A stretch of DNA of 64,000 bases from an uncultured Methanomassiliicoccus sp. (GTDB lineage: Archaea; Thermoplasmatota; Thermoplasmata; Methanomassiliicoccales; Methanomassiliicoccaceae): the NCBI GenBank assembly GCA_944319735.1, contig CALUEU010000004.1, forward strand, positions 102,858 through 166,857, given 5' to 3'. The position numbers and the translations under genes were made by a program. This document shows, piece by piece, positions 1-7,840 of the stretch. Position 1 is the first letter of the stretch. Each line of letters begins with the position of its first letter. The notes below the pieces were generated by a model. The model was not told the origin of the DNA, did no database searches, and was given only the letters and a program-made list of their open reading frames with translations.

Positions 1-354
1 TTCTTTGAATGAAATTATCTCTAGAGGAACTTCTAATCTGCCGCACAGCTCCTTGACGCATTTGATTGTTTCAGGACGGTAATTGTCTATTCCTTCGTCT
101 ACAGTTATGGCTGTCAGAGAAACATCTCTGCGCTCCTTTAAAACACTGTGAAGCAAGGAAAGAGCCACACTGCTGTCTTTGCCCCCTGATATGGCCACAG
201 CTACATTTTTAACTTTGTTAAAATTAGTCTGATTTCTGATCTCTTTCTTTACACGCCTTTCTACAAACTCTGAAAAATGTCCTTGGCAAAGATGACTTCC
301 GTTGTATCTTATGTATGTTACAGCATCTTTCTGACATTTATCGCACTTGACCAT
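1..354 (-). CDS. tRNA 2-thiolation PP-loop protein (NcsA/TtuA/Ctu1 family), 5' part only
   Basis: The gene runs off the left edge, so only the first 118 residues are visible. They begin MVKCDKCQKDAV, with a CxxC pair that would form half of an N-terminal zinc finger, and contain the ATP-pyrophosphatase P-loop SGGKDS near residue 57. This layout is typical of the TtuA/NcsA/Ctu1 family, which adenylates a tRNA uridine so that sulphur can be inserted (2-thiouridine at U34 or U54). The finger-then-SGGKDS order separates it from asparagine synthetase or GuaA. It lies 60 nt downstream of the TM2 array on the same strand and may be its distal gene. The family is clear; which tRNA position it modifies cannot be told from this fragment. 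Confidence 0.85.
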   Translation of the reverse strand, partial: MVKCDKCQKDAVTYIRYNGSHLCQGHFSEFVERRVKKEIRNQTNFNKVKNVAVAISGGKDSSVALSLLHSVLKERRDVSLTAITVDEGIDNYRPETIKCVKELCGRLEVPLEIISFKE

Positions 355-414
355 CAGTGAAGAGCATTAACCCGCTTGTATTTGGTATTGTTGAAGAAAA
401 ATGGAAGAAATGGT

Positions 415-867
415 TTACCAGGGCGGATTCCCGGTTTGCTGCAGTACATCATTGTACTCATTGGCCAGTGAGTATGCATCGAATATATTGAATATCCAGA
501 TGACTACGCTTATTATCGATGCAGCAATGAATAGTACTCCAATAGCACTAGACGCTATGCCGCCAAATATAAACATCATCAGTGTTAAAACGGAAAAAAT
601 TACAACGCCGCATACTATGAAACCTATCCCTCTTGCTATTCTTCCAACATATACCTGCCCTAGACCGGTGAATAAAAATGATAAGATTGCTGCCAACCCC
701 ACACTTTTCATGGGTCTCTGATATTGATACTGATACTGGTATGCATATGGTGGTGGTACACCAGCGTACCTGTTGTTCTGGGCTGCATTCGGTGACGTCG
801 GATTTCCGCACTTGCTGCAGAACTCAGATTCATCTGGTATTTCTGCGCCACATTTTATACAATACAT
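415..867 (-). CDS. Zinc-ribbon TM2-domain membrane protein (array member 1)
   Basis: A 150-residue protein. It starts MYCIKCG, with a CxxC...CxxC zinc ribbon in the first 22 residues, followed by a Tyr/Gln/Pro-rich linker (repeated YQ dipeptides). A TM2-type domain comes next: hydrophobic segment, GLGQVYVGRIARG turn, then two more hydrophobic segments. The C-terminus is TGNPPW. The open frame extends 15 residues further upstream, but the ATG at 867 is preferred because the zinc ribbon begins there, as in its paralogues, and a G-rich ribosome binding site lies just upstream. TM2 proteins are small membrane proteins of mostly unknown role. It is the last of five paralogues transcribed leftwards. 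Confidence 0.85.
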   Translation of the reverse strand: MYCIKCGAEIPDESEFCSKCGNPTSPNAAQNNRYAGVPPPYAYQYQYQYQRPMKSVGLAAILSFLFTGLGQVYVGRIARGIGFIVCGVVIFSVLTLMMFIFGGIASSAIGVLFIAASIISVVIWIFNIFDAYSLANEYNDVLQQTGNPPW

Positions 868-905
868 TTTTCTTTCCCCCATCCAAATTATTTTATATGG
901 CAGCC

Positions 906-1349
906 TCACCAAGGTGAACTGCCAGTTTTTTTCAGAGCTGTATTATATTCAGTTGCTAGCTTGTAAGATTCAAATGTACTGGTTATTACTACTATCATGT
1001 AGATCATCATTGCTGGAATGAATAATAGATACGGTGATTGTGCTCCAGTATACCACAAAGACATTTCCATATCCTTCCAGATCATGTATCCTGTTGATAT
1101 GCATATCAGAAGGAGAATTGCACCTGGAATTGCAAGTCCAAGTCCCCTTCTGGTTTTTCCAACATATGCCTGCCCCAGACCAGGAAGAATTACAGACAAT
1201 GCTGCCGCCACTACCTTATCTTTTTGAGGGGTTGGGTATCTGTATGCGTAAGGCTCATCTTCATCAGATAAGTCTTTCAGAGGATATCCACACCGTTTGC
1301 AAAAATTCGAATCATCGGTTATTTCCACATTGCAATTCTTACAGTACAT
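906..1349 (-). CDS. Zinc-ribbon TM2-domain membrane protein (array member 2)
   Basis: A 147-residue paralogue of its neighbours. It starts MYCKNCN with four cysteines in two CxxC pairs, then has an acidic and Tyr-rich linker and a TM2 core with the GLGQAYVGKTRRGLG turn between hydrophobic segments. It ends TGSSPW. The ATG at 1349 puts the zinc ribbon at residue 2, as in the other array members. It is separated from member 1 by about 40 nt and probably shares its transcript. The function is unknown; the cytosolic ribbon joined to a membrane hairpin suggests a membrane-tethered adaptor or sensor, which is inference. Confidence 0.85.
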   Translation of the reverse strand: MYCKNCNVEITDDSNFCKRCGYPLKDLSDEDEPYAYRYPTPQKDKVVAAALSVILPGLGQAYVGKTRRGLGLAIPGAILLLICISTGYMIWKDMEMSLWYTGAQSPYLLFIPAMMIYMIVVITSTFESYKLATEYNTALKKTGSSPW

Positions 1350-1426
1350 ATGTTCATCTTCGTTGTTTTTAGATTTTTATCATGAGGCCATTCACGGTTT
1401 GTGTTTTAGTTAATCCTTGTACTGAT

Positions 1427-1873
1427 TTACCATGGTTCTTTACCGGTTTGCCTCAGTGCCTCATTATATTGATTTGCTAAATTATGTGCATCGAATATCT
1501 GCCAGATCCAGAATGCCAAGTAGGCTACAAGGATAGCTAATCCTGCAACAATGTATGCTGTTGTATATCCAATCATGTCTCCATTTGAATCTATAATTAT
1601 TCCTGAGAAGATACTAATGGTAGATACTACTCCAACACAAGCTCCTATGCATACAAAGATGATGCCTCTTGCTATTTTTCCTACATATACCTGTCCCAAA
1701 CCTGCAAACAGGAAAGACAGCACTGCTGCTAGGCCTGTACTTTTCAAAGGTGGTGCATATATGACATTAGGCGGTGCATATGTCTGCTTCGTCCCTTCCT
1801 TCAGATTTGTGCCGCATTTTTGACAGAATTCTGAGTCTTGGACAGCTTCTGTACCACAGTTAGGGCAATACAT
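1427..1873 (-). CDS. Zinc-ribbon TM2-domain membrane protein (array member 3)
   Basis: A 148-residue paralogue. It starts MYCPNCG, with the zinc ribbon ending at FCQKCG, followed by a linker rich in Pro, Tyr and Ala and a TM2 core (LSFLFAGLGQVYVGKIARG). Three hydrophobic stretches follow, and it ends TGKEPW. The frame is open for seven residues upstream of this ATG, but the ribbon position in the paralogues favours 1873. Its TM2 core is closest by eye to array member 1, including the identical segment LSFLF and the GQVYVG turn. It is probably co-transcribed with the flanking paralogues. Confidence 0.85.
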   Translation of the reverse strand: MYCPNCGTEAVQDSEFCQKCGTNLKEGTKQTYAPPNVIYAPPLKSTGLAAVLSFLFAGLGQVYVGKIARGIIFVCIGACVGVVSTISIFSGIIIDSNGDMIGYTTAYIVAGLAILVAYLAFWIWQIFDAHNLANQYNEALRQTGKEPW

Positions 1874-1956
1874 TATTATCAAACTGTAATACATTTTACT
1901 TATTATATGAAGTCTCCTAGAAATCTATTTTTTGATAATATTAAAAAAGAAAGGGT

Positions 1957-2346
1957 TTACCAGGGTTTCTGCCCTGTAGTCTGCACTACGTGGTTGTACT
2001 CTTCAGTGACATTGTATGCATCATATACCTGCCATACCCAGAATATTATAAGCGCTACGGCGAATACAAAGAGCACTGCAGTTGCAAGTGTTAGGACAAG
2101 TCCAATTATGAAATACATAAGTCCTTTTCCAATCTGTCCGGCATAGATTATTCCGGCACCTGGTATGATAAATGACAGCACTGCTGCAATACCTGAGCTT
2201 TTGAGTGGAATTGCATACTGCGGTATTCCACTTTGATATGGGCCATTTTGATAGGCACTCTGTGGAGTATTATCTATGCTAGCACCGCAGTTTTTGCAAT
2301 AGCTCGAACCGACTTCAACATCGCTTCCACATCTTGGACAAAACAT
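1957..2346 (-). CDS. Zinc-ribbon TM2-domain membrane protein (array member 4)
   Basis: A 129-residue paralogue. It starts MFCPRCG, with the second CxxC at YCKNCG, then a Gln/Tyr/Pro linker and a TM2 core (SFIIPGAGIIYAGQIGKGLMYF) with two further hydrophobic segments. It ends TGQKPW. The frame is open for 25 residues upstream, but that leader has no resemblance to the paralogues, so 2346 is taken as the start. The TM2 turn has GAGIIYAG where members 1 to 3 have GLGQxYVG, so the array has diverged since duplication. Confidence 0.82.
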   Translation of the reverse strand: MFCPRCGSDVEVGSSYCKNCGASIDNTPQSAYQNGPYQSGIPQYAIPLKSSGIAAVLSFIIPGAGIIYAGQIGKGLMYFIIGLVLTLATAVLFVFAVALIIFWVWQVYDAYNVTEEYNHVVQTTGQKPW

Positions 2347-2442
2347 ATTTTTCAAATCCGCACACTGTGTTTTATGAATATAAAATATATCCCGCTCGTC
2401 TGCGGTAGATAAAAAAATCAATCAGATTATTAAGAATCGTTT

Positions 2443-2820
2443 CTACCAAGGTGCTCTTCCAGTTTTGTCAAAATATTCTTTATATTCATTATATTTGACA
2501 AATGTCTGCCATATCTGCAGCAGCCATATGACTATACTTACTGTCCAAATAATCATGCCGGGCAGGCCGCCAAGAATATATCCTGCAGATAATAAGAGAA
2601 ACTCAACAATCAGGAATTGTATGCCGCGTTTTATCTGCCTCAGATACATAAGGCCGATTCCGGGCAGGATTGACAATATGGCACTGATCACGAAACTTTT
2701 TTCTTCTCCGTATATGGCTTTCTCCAATTTCTGAAAAATCTTATTTGTGGAGTCCTCTGCGCATTGGTTTCTGTCTGCAGTACTGCTGGGAATGTTATTC
2801 AGATTGTCATCTTCAGCCAT
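2443..2820 (-). CDS. TM2-like membrane protein without zinc ribbon (array member 5)
   Basis: A 125-residue protein and the first gene of the leftward array. Its N-terminal 45 residues are polar and carry no CxxC pairs, unlike the other four. The membrane part is recognisably the same (SILPGIGLMYLRQIKRG turn, two further hydrophobic segments, aromatic-rich stretch), and the C-terminus is again TGRAPW. The start at 2820 follows an AAGGGA ribosome binding site about 5 nt upstream; an alternative ATG lies six codons earlier. Its position as first gene and the lost ribbon suggest it is an ancestral or specialised member. Confidence 0.8.
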   Translation of the reverse strand: MAEDDNLNNIPSSTADRNQCAEDSTNKIFQKLEKAIYGEEKSFVISAILSILPGIGLMYLRQIKRGIQFLIVEFLLLSAGYILGGLPGMIIWTVSIVIWLLQIWQTFVKYNEYKEYFDKTGRAPW

Positions 2821-2989
2821 GTCAGTCCCTTTATACATCTTTGTCTGTTGAAGGTAGATATCGCTTCATTTGATTATAAAGACTGCTTTTTTAGAGTATC
2901 ATTCTAAACAAATGAATATTCCCGCCATTATTGCTTTTTACAGTCAAAAAGATTTAAGCCTACTCCTTCATTTAGTCTACTGAGTTTAG

Positions 2990-3961
2990 ATGAATGAGAT
3001 TTGGATAGAGAAGTATCGACCTAAGACTCTGAAGGATGTTGTAGGACAGACAGACATAGTTGAACGGCTGCAGTCTTATGTCAATACCAAAAACCTTCCG
3101 CATCTTATGTTTGCAGGCCCTGCTGGTACTGGAAAAACAACATCTGCCATTGCAATGGCCAGAGAGCTTTACAGTGATTCTTGGAAAGGCAACTTCAATG
3201 AGCTCAACGCCTCAGATGAGAGAGGAATAGATGTTGTCAGAGGCAAAATAAAAGAATTTGCCAGAACGTCACCCATTGGTGGAGCAGAATTCAAAATAAT
3301 CTTTCTGGATGAAGCAGATGCTCTCACTTCAGATGCCCAGGCTGCTCTGAGAAGAACTATGGAGAAATATAGTAAAATCTGCAGATTTATCTTATCTTGT
3401 AATTATTCTTCTAAAATAATTGAACCGATTCAGTCTAGATGCGCAGTCTTCCGTTTCCGGCCGCTCCGCGCTGAAGATATAAGGTCATATTTGGAAAAAA
3501 TCTCACTGGATGAAGGTCTTACGATCTCAGGAGATGCTCTTGATGCATTGGTGCATGTTTCTAACGGTGACATGAGGAAAGCTGTAAACTCTCTTCAAGT
3601 CGCCGCATCACTTGGAACTACTATCGATGTAGATCTTGTGTATCACACTACTGGAATGGCAAGGCCGGAGGATGTCCAGACTCTGCTGGAGACAGCGATT
3701 TCCGGTGATTTCATCGGAGCCAGAAACAAACTGGATGAGATTATGATCTCATATGGCTTGTCAGGAGAAGATATCCTTAAGCAGATACACAAAACAATCT
3801 TTGATCTTGAAATTGAAGATTATGAGAAAGTGAGACTTATCGATAGAACCGGTGAAATCGAGTTCAGGATGGTTGAAGGATCTAACGAAAGGATTCAATT
3901 GGAGTCCCTTCTTGCATATTTGGTCCTGCTAGGGGAGCACAGGGGAGACAGCGCGGATTAA
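2990..3961 (+). CDS. rfcS: Replication factor C small subunit
   Basis: At 323 residues this has the normal length for the archaeal clamp-loader small subunit, which with the large subunit loads PCNA onto primed DNA using ATP. It is an AAA+ ATPase: Walker A GPAGTGKT at about residues 43-50, Walker B LDEAD at 106-110, and the RFC-specific arginine-finger motif SRC at 149-151. The N-terminal WIEKYRP motif is the classic RFC box. No ribosome binding site is visible before the ATG, while a TATA-like TTTAAG lies some 35 nt upstream, so a leaderless transcript is likely. It is convergent with the HTH gene, with a hairpin between them. Confidence 0.97.
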   Translation: MNEIWIEKYRPKTLKDVVGQTDIVERLQSYVNTKNLPHLMFAGPAGTGKTTSAIAMARELYSDSWKGNFNELNASDERGIDVVRGKIKEFARTSPIGGAEFKIIFLDEADALTSDAQAALRRTMEKYSKICRFILSCNYSSKIIEPIQSRCAVFRFRPLRAEDIRSYLEKISLDEGLTISGDALDALVHVSNGDMRKAVNSLQVAASLGTTIDVDLVYHTTGMARPEDVQTLLETAISGDFIGARNKLDEIMISYGLSGEDILKQIHKTIFDLEIEDYEKVRLIDRTGEIEFRMVEGSNERIQLESLLAYLVLLGEHRGDSAD

Positions 3962-3970
3962 TTCCGATAC

Positions 3971-3995
3971 AGGCTGGACCCCAGCTTTTTATTTT
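3971..3995 (+). terminator. Hairpin and T-run after rfcS
   Basis: Inverted repeat GCTGG at 3973-3977 and CCAGC at 3981-3985 with a 3-nt loop, followed directly by a T-rich run. It sits between the convergent rfcS and HTH genes and would fit termination of rfcS. Confidence 0.5.
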
Positions 3996-4203
3996 ATTCA
4001 AAGTAGAACAATTCTTCGAATTTTTTATCCAGTGCGATACACATAACCAATGCTAGTTTTGCAGTGGGACTGAACTGCCCGGTTTCTATGGAACTGATAG
4101 TCTGTCTTGAAACGCCGATCATTTTCGCCAGGTCATCCTGCGAGAGATTTTTCTCTGCCCTTGCTACCTTGAGCCTGTTTTTAAGCACAAGTGCATCATC
4201 CAT
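3994..4203 (-). CDS. XRE-family HTH transcriptional regulator
   Basis: A 69-residue protein that is almost entirely one Cro/C1-type helix-turn-helix: LSQDDLAKMIGVSRQTISSIETGQFSPT spans the recognition helices, followed by the usual LALVMCIALDKKFEELF helix. Small stand-alone XRE proteins like this are common next to small membrane proteins, as here, where the start lies 2 nt after the stop of the upstream membrane-protein gene. It probably represses its own two-gene operon. Its target is not shown by the sequence. Confidence 0.9.
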   Translation of the reverse strand: MDDALVLKNRLKVARAEKNLSQDDLAKMIGVSRQTISSIETGQFSPTAKLALVMCIALDKKFEELFYFE

Positions 4204-4205
4204 CT

Positions 4206-4523
4206 TCAGATAACCTCCATAATATAGTAAGCGGCAAACGCTATCGTTGTGATTGTAAATATTATACCCATTAGCAGAAAGAGTTTTTTGCAGGGAATCT
4301 TTGAGTATTTGTATATGGACATTACAGCGATTCCAGCAGTCATGATTGACAGCATGTCCAGATAGGGCTGATTTTCAAAAATCTTAAACATCATGTAAAC
4401 AAAAGACAGCACTAAGACTCCAAGAAGTCCCATATATGCGGACTCGTCATCAATGAACTTCTCTCTTTCATCGGCGTCTCTGTTTTCACTTCTGCTTAAT
4501 TCCAGAACTTTCTCCTTCTCCAT
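4206..4523 (-). CDS. Small three-segment membrane protein paired with HTH regulator (DUF6442-like)
   Basis: A 105-residue protein with a charged N-terminal 25 residues (EREKFIDDES), then three hydrophobic segments at about 31-47, 58-70 and 80-100. The arrangement of an acidic N-terminus, several membrane segments and a following Cro-like HTH gene matches the DUF6442-type pairs found in bacteria and archaea. The family assignment is from pattern memory, not a search. It is transcribed first in the pair. The role is unknown; a membrane sensor controlling the regulator is one possibility. Confidence 0.7.
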   Translation of the reverse strand: MEKEKVLELSRSENRDADEREKFIDDESAYMGLLGVLVLSFVYMMFKIFENQPYLDMLSIMTAGIAVMSIYKYSKIPCKKLFLLMGIIFTITTIAFAAYYIMEVI

Positions 4524-4756
4524 TTTGATTACCTGATCTTAATTAATTTGATATCAAGTATACTTAGTATCTTGCATATAAAACTTGTCAAAATCATAAG
4601 TAAACTTATCAATCTAAAATTAACTCCTCTTTCTTATGCAGTTCCTTATTCCATGTTGCAATAAATATGAATACAATAATACAATATTCTCGTTTATAGG
4701 AACTGCTGGATATTCTTCCTGTGCAGCCTGATGCAGCTGTTTTCCATACTAATCTA

Positions 4757-4764
4757 TTTATATG
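4757..4764 (+). promoter_or_regulatory. TATA-like box for L40e gene
   Basis: TTTATATG lies about 32 nt before the L40e ATG, the right distance for an archaeal TATA box giving a very short leader. An AGAGGA ribosome binding site follows at 4785-4790. Confidence 0.45.
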
Positions 4765-4795
4765 ACATCTATCTTCCATAGCCCAGAGGATTTAC

Positions 4796-4945
4796 ATGGC
4801 ACGTTTCAAGGAAGCTGACGAAAGGCTTCTTAATAAGAAGATCTGCATGAAATGCGACGCACGCAACGCTCCAAAAGCAACCCGCTGCCGCCGCTGTGGA
4901 TACGATAAACTTCGTCCAAAAGCAAAAGAAAGCAGGAAAGCCTAA
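4796..4945 (+). CDS. rpl40e: Ribosomal protein L40e
   Basis: A 49-residue basic protein. Its single zinc finger CxxC-x10-CxxC (CMKC and CRRC) and the surrounding [15 protein letters not shown] segment are diagnostic of archaeal/eukaryotic large-subunit protein L40e; in eukaryotes it is made as a ubiquitin fusion, in archaea stand-alone as here. Length and start ([11 protein letters not shown]) are typical. A ribosome binding site and TATA-like element precede it, and a GC hairpin with T-run follows, so it appears monocistronic. Confidence 0.95.
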   Translation: MARFKEADERLLNKKICMKCDARNAPKATRCRRCGYDKLRPKAKESRKA

Positions 4946-4959
4946 TCTCGGCTTTATTC

Positions 4960-4985
4960 AGGGGCTTGCCCCCTCCTTTTAAATT
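4960..4985 (+). terminator. Hairpin terminator after L40e
   Basis: GGGG at 4961-4964 and CCCC at 4969-4972 around a CTTG loop, followed by a T-rich stretch just after the L40e stop. Confidence 0.5.
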
Positions 4986-5103
4986 TTGCTTATCTGTTTT
5001 AGTTTGTACTTTACATATTTTGATTTTTGAGTATTTTTCTTTTCAGTATACACTAATTAATATCTTATGAGTATACCTCTTCTAATCATTCGGAGTTGAA
5101 TAA

Positions 5104-6381
5104 ATGTCATCATCTATTACTCGTGTATGGGCTAGAGAGGTGTTGGATTCAAGAGGAAACCCCACCGTTGAAGCTGAGATCACTACAGACAAAACGTGTG
5201 TGTCTGCCATAGCTCCTTCAGGTGCATCCACAGGATCCCATGAAGCATTGGAGCTCAGGGACGGCGATGCACGTTACAACGGCAAGGGTGTTATGAAGGC
5301 TGTAAATAACGTCCGTTCTTCTATCTCAAAAGTCATCGAAGGCATGGATGTTCAAGACCTGAAGGCTGTAGATAAAGCAATGATCTCTGCCGACGGGACT
5401 CCCAATAAAAGTAAGTTTGGAGCAAATGCAACCGTAGCAGTTTCTTTAGCCGTTGCAAAAGCCGGTGCAATGTCCAAGAACGTTGAGCTTCATGAATATC
5501 TTTCTCCGGGAAGCCATATCCTGCCAGTGCCCATGATGAACATCCTCAACGGGGGAAAGCATGCAGGCAGCAATCTGAAAATTCAGGAATTTATGATCTC
5601 TCCTGCCGGAGCAGCTACATTTGCCGATGCTTTGAGGATGGGGGCAGAAGTCTATCATGAGCTGAAAAGCCTTCTTAAAAAATCATACGGCGTGAGTGCA
5701 ATAAACATCGGTGACGAAGGAGGATTCGCACCGGCATTGGACACAACCCCTCAGGCTATGGATATCATTATGAAGGCCATTGAGGGTGCAGGTTACACAC
5801 CCGGAAAGGATGTATATATGGCAATGGATGCCGCAGCTTCAGAGTTCTATGCTGATGGAAGCTACACGCTTGACGGCAAAACTCTCAATGCAGGTGAACT
5901 GGTTGATTTCTATGCAGATTTAGCTAAGTCTTACCCATTGATAAGCCTTGAAGATCCGGTAATGGAAGATGATTTCGAGACCATGACTGAAATGACCAAA
6001 AAATTGGGATCAAAGCTGCAGTTGGTAGGCGACGATCTTTTTGTTACCAACACTGAGAGACTCCGCAGGGGAATCGATGCAGGCGCCGGCAATGCCCTGC
6101 TTCTCAAAGTCAATCAAGTAGGAACAGTCTCGGAAGCCATCGAAGCTGCAGAACTTGCTTTAAAGTCAGACTATGCAGTCATGGTAAGCCACAGATCTGG
6201 AGAATCAGAGGACACTTCAATTGCAGACATTGCTGTTGCACTTGGATGCGGACAGATCAAGACAGGTGCACCTGCCAGAGGAGAAAGGACTTCAAAATAC
6301 AACAGACTTCTGCGTATTGAAGAAAAATTAGGGCAGAACGCAAAATATGCAGGCAGATCTGCATTTGCTGCTTTGAAATGA
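5104..6381 (+). CDS. eno: Enolase
   Basis: At 425 residues this is a full-length phosphopyruvate hydratase (2-phosphoglycerate to phosphoenolpyruvate) of glycolysis/gluconeogenesis. Visible hallmarks are the N-terminal AREVLDSRGNPTVE, the catalytic-loop region GASTGSHEALELRD, the INIGDEGGFAP stretch, the metal ligands in SLEDP and GDDLFVTN, the catalytic lysine in LLKVNQVGT, and SHRSGESED near the C-terminus. A GGAG ribosome binding site lies about 8 nt before the ATG. It is followed by a strong hairpin, so it probably forms its own transcription unit. Confidence 0.98.
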   Translation: MSSSITRVWAREVLDSRGNPTVEAEITTDKTCVSAIAPSGASTGSHEALELRDGDARYNGKGVMKAVNNVRSSISKVIEGMDVQDLKAVDKAMISADGTPNKSKFGANATVAVSLAVAKAGAMSKNVELHEYLSPGSHILPVPMMNILNGGKHAGSNLKIQEFMISPAGAATFADALRMGAEVYHELKSLLKKSYGVSAINIGDEGGFAPALDTTPQAMDIIMKAIEGAGYTPGKDVYMAMDAAASEFYADGSYTLDGKTLNAGELVDFYADLAKSYPLISLEDPVMEDDFETMTEMTKKLGSKLQLVGDDLFVTNTERLRRGIDAGAGNALLLKVNQVGTVSEAIEAAELALKSDYAVMVSHRSGESEDTSIADIAVALGCGQIKTGAPARGERTSKYNRLLRIEEKLGQNAKYAGRSAFAALK

Positions 6382-6402
6382 AAACAATCGCAAATAAGTC
6401 TC

Positions 6403-6440
6403 CTGGCTGGCATGATATGCTCAGCCAGACAAATATTTTT
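6403..6440 (+). terminator. Long hairpin terminator after enolase
   Basis: CTGGCTG at 6403-6409 pairs with CAGCCAG at 6422-6428, and the spacer itself contains GCAT/ATGC, giving an extended stem. A T-run (ATTTTT) follows. It lies between the convergent eno and toxin genes. Confidence 0.65.
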
Positions 6441-6496
6441 CAATCTGATGTATAAGGTTACAAAATCTTTTTTTTTGATTACAGCGGAGTAAAATT

Positions 6497-6832
6497 TCAC
6501 TCCTCATCTATCTTTTTAAGCATTTTTTCCAATGCTCTAACATCAAGTGTGTGCAGCCTGCCTAAACGGTGGACTAAATCCTCACTTAAAATTTTTATAA
6601 ATCGAATTGAAACGTAAGAAGGCCTGCTCAATCCGGCTTCTTTCCATTTCTTAAGTTCATAATTATCTCTATATGTGTGGGGGTTCTGAGATGATACTTT
6701 GAGTGATAGTATAAAGCATTCAGTCGGTGAATAAATCACAACAGGACGGTTTTTGCTTAAATCAGGCTGGTCTTGATAAACAACGTTGGCAAGCCAGACT
6801 TCCCATTTTTTAACATCTGTCGTGATCATCAT
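6497..6832 (-). CDS. MazF/PemK-like toxin of a Panacea toxin-antitoxin pair
   Basis: A 111-residue protein with the MazF/PemK core pattern: KWEVWLANV at the start, NRPVVIYSP as the second strand, and the SYVSIRFIKIL...HRLGRL segment that matches the conserved arginine/serine region before the final helix. Members of this family are usually endoribonucleases that cleave mRNA. Its start overlaps the end of the upstream Panacea-domain gene by 23 nt, so the two are co-transcribed and translationally coupled, with antitoxin first and toxin second. A second ATG follows the first directly. It is diverged enough that loss of nuclease activity cannot be excluded. Confidence 0.8.
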   Translation of the reverse strand: MMITTDVKKWEVWLANVVYQDQPDLSKNRPVVIYSPTECFILSLKVSSQNPHTYRDNYELKKWKEAGLSRPSYVSIRFIKILSEDLVHRLGRLHTLDVRALEKMLKKIDEE

Positions 6833-7382
6833 CCCACTCTGGATAAGGATCTGTTGGAAGGACTAACTTTCCCTGTTCGTTGCGGTATCCTTCGATTGGA
6901 ATTTTAGCTGCGATTTCATCCATATGATCATTGAACGAATCTAAATGATCTCCTTTTACATCCTCTTTTATTAGATCTTTAGGGATCTTATTTGTTTTTG
7001 CTTCACTGTATGTCTGAGACCAAGCGCTGCCTTTTTTATGAGTCAGATCCCTGAGCCCTAATGCTGAGTAACTGCAGTATTTTTCTGTGACATCTAGAAG
7101 GAGATCTCTTTCTTCTTCTGAGTATTTACTATCATCATATTCTCCTGCAGTTTCAGAGATTCTTTCCCTGCCACAGGGGCTAAACGCTCGATATACTGAA
7201 GGTATGACCGGACCATGCTGCCATGCTTGTGCATCTTCTTCAAAGAGAGGTCTGCCTAATTTTGCAAGGCTCCAAGCTTGGGCGAAATAAACTAATTTAT
7301 TGAGTTTGAGATTAGTCATGCAGCCTTCATCGTCTGCATTTGTCATCTCAATGAAAAAATTTGCAACATCTAATGCATCCAT
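6810..7382 (-). CDS. Panacea/SocA-domain (DUF4065) antitoxin
   Basis: A 190-residue protein with a full Panacea domain: LKLNKLVYFAQAWSLAKLG at about 24-42, GRPLFEEDAQAWQHGPVIPSVY at about 43-64, and the acidic C-terminal helices. This domain is known as a promiscuous antitoxin platform that neutralises many toxin folds when encoded next to them. Here the partner is a MazF-like toxin overlapping the 3' end by 23 nt. The C-terminal tail is acidic (EWDDDHDRC). Transcription probably starts in the AT-rich gap to its right. Confidence 0.88.
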   Translation of the reverse strand: MDALDVANFFIEMTNADDEGCMTNLKLNKLVYFAQAWSLAKLGRPLFEEDAQAWQHGPVIPSVYRAFSPCGRERISETAGEYDDSKYSEEERDLLLDVTEKYCSYSALGLRDLTHKKGSAWSQTYSEAKTNKIPKDLIKEDVKGDHLDSFNDHMDEIAAKIPIEGYRNEQGKLVLPTDPYPEWDDDHDRC

Positions 7383-7840
7383 ATCTTCACCTTCTTTTTA
7401 TCATCTTATCATTAGTATTTATGTTATTCTCAATGCTTTGCCGTTTCATTTTTATTAGTATGAGCTGCTTCTTACCTTTATATTATTTATCGCTATATGT
7501 GATTCCAAGCTCATTCAGAATGTTCTCATGGGCTGAGAATACTTTCACACCCTACAACTTCCTGAGTCTGCTTATTTAGCGATCATAGCTAAAGCATAGT
7601 TTCAACATTTTAGATCAAGTTTAACTTTCAGTTTTTTACAGTTTTACTTTTTTGTCTGCTGTATTGGTTTTTATCTATCTTTTATTATTTATCTTGCAAT
7701 GATGTGTTGTTATTGAGATGCAATTTACTAGAGAAAATGATAAAATTTCACCAGTGTTCCATTTTTTAACTCATCCAACGTTCGAAATGATTACCAAAAC
7801 ATATTTACTGTAAGTTCTTTCAGGCTTTGGGAACAGGGAT
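7383..7840. other. Intergenic region between divergent antitoxin and pncB
   Basis: About 460 nt, AT-rich, with no frame that resembles a gene. A 72-codon frame reading rightwards is hydrophobic but has no ribosome binding site and no homologous look. The region should hold the two divergent promoters; no clear operator was seen. Confidence 0.4.

Noticed and set aside
7361..7579. 72-codon hydrophobic rightward frame in the pncB upstream region
   Set aside because: It starts inside the antitoxin gene on the other strand, has no ribosome binding site and has low-complexity composition.
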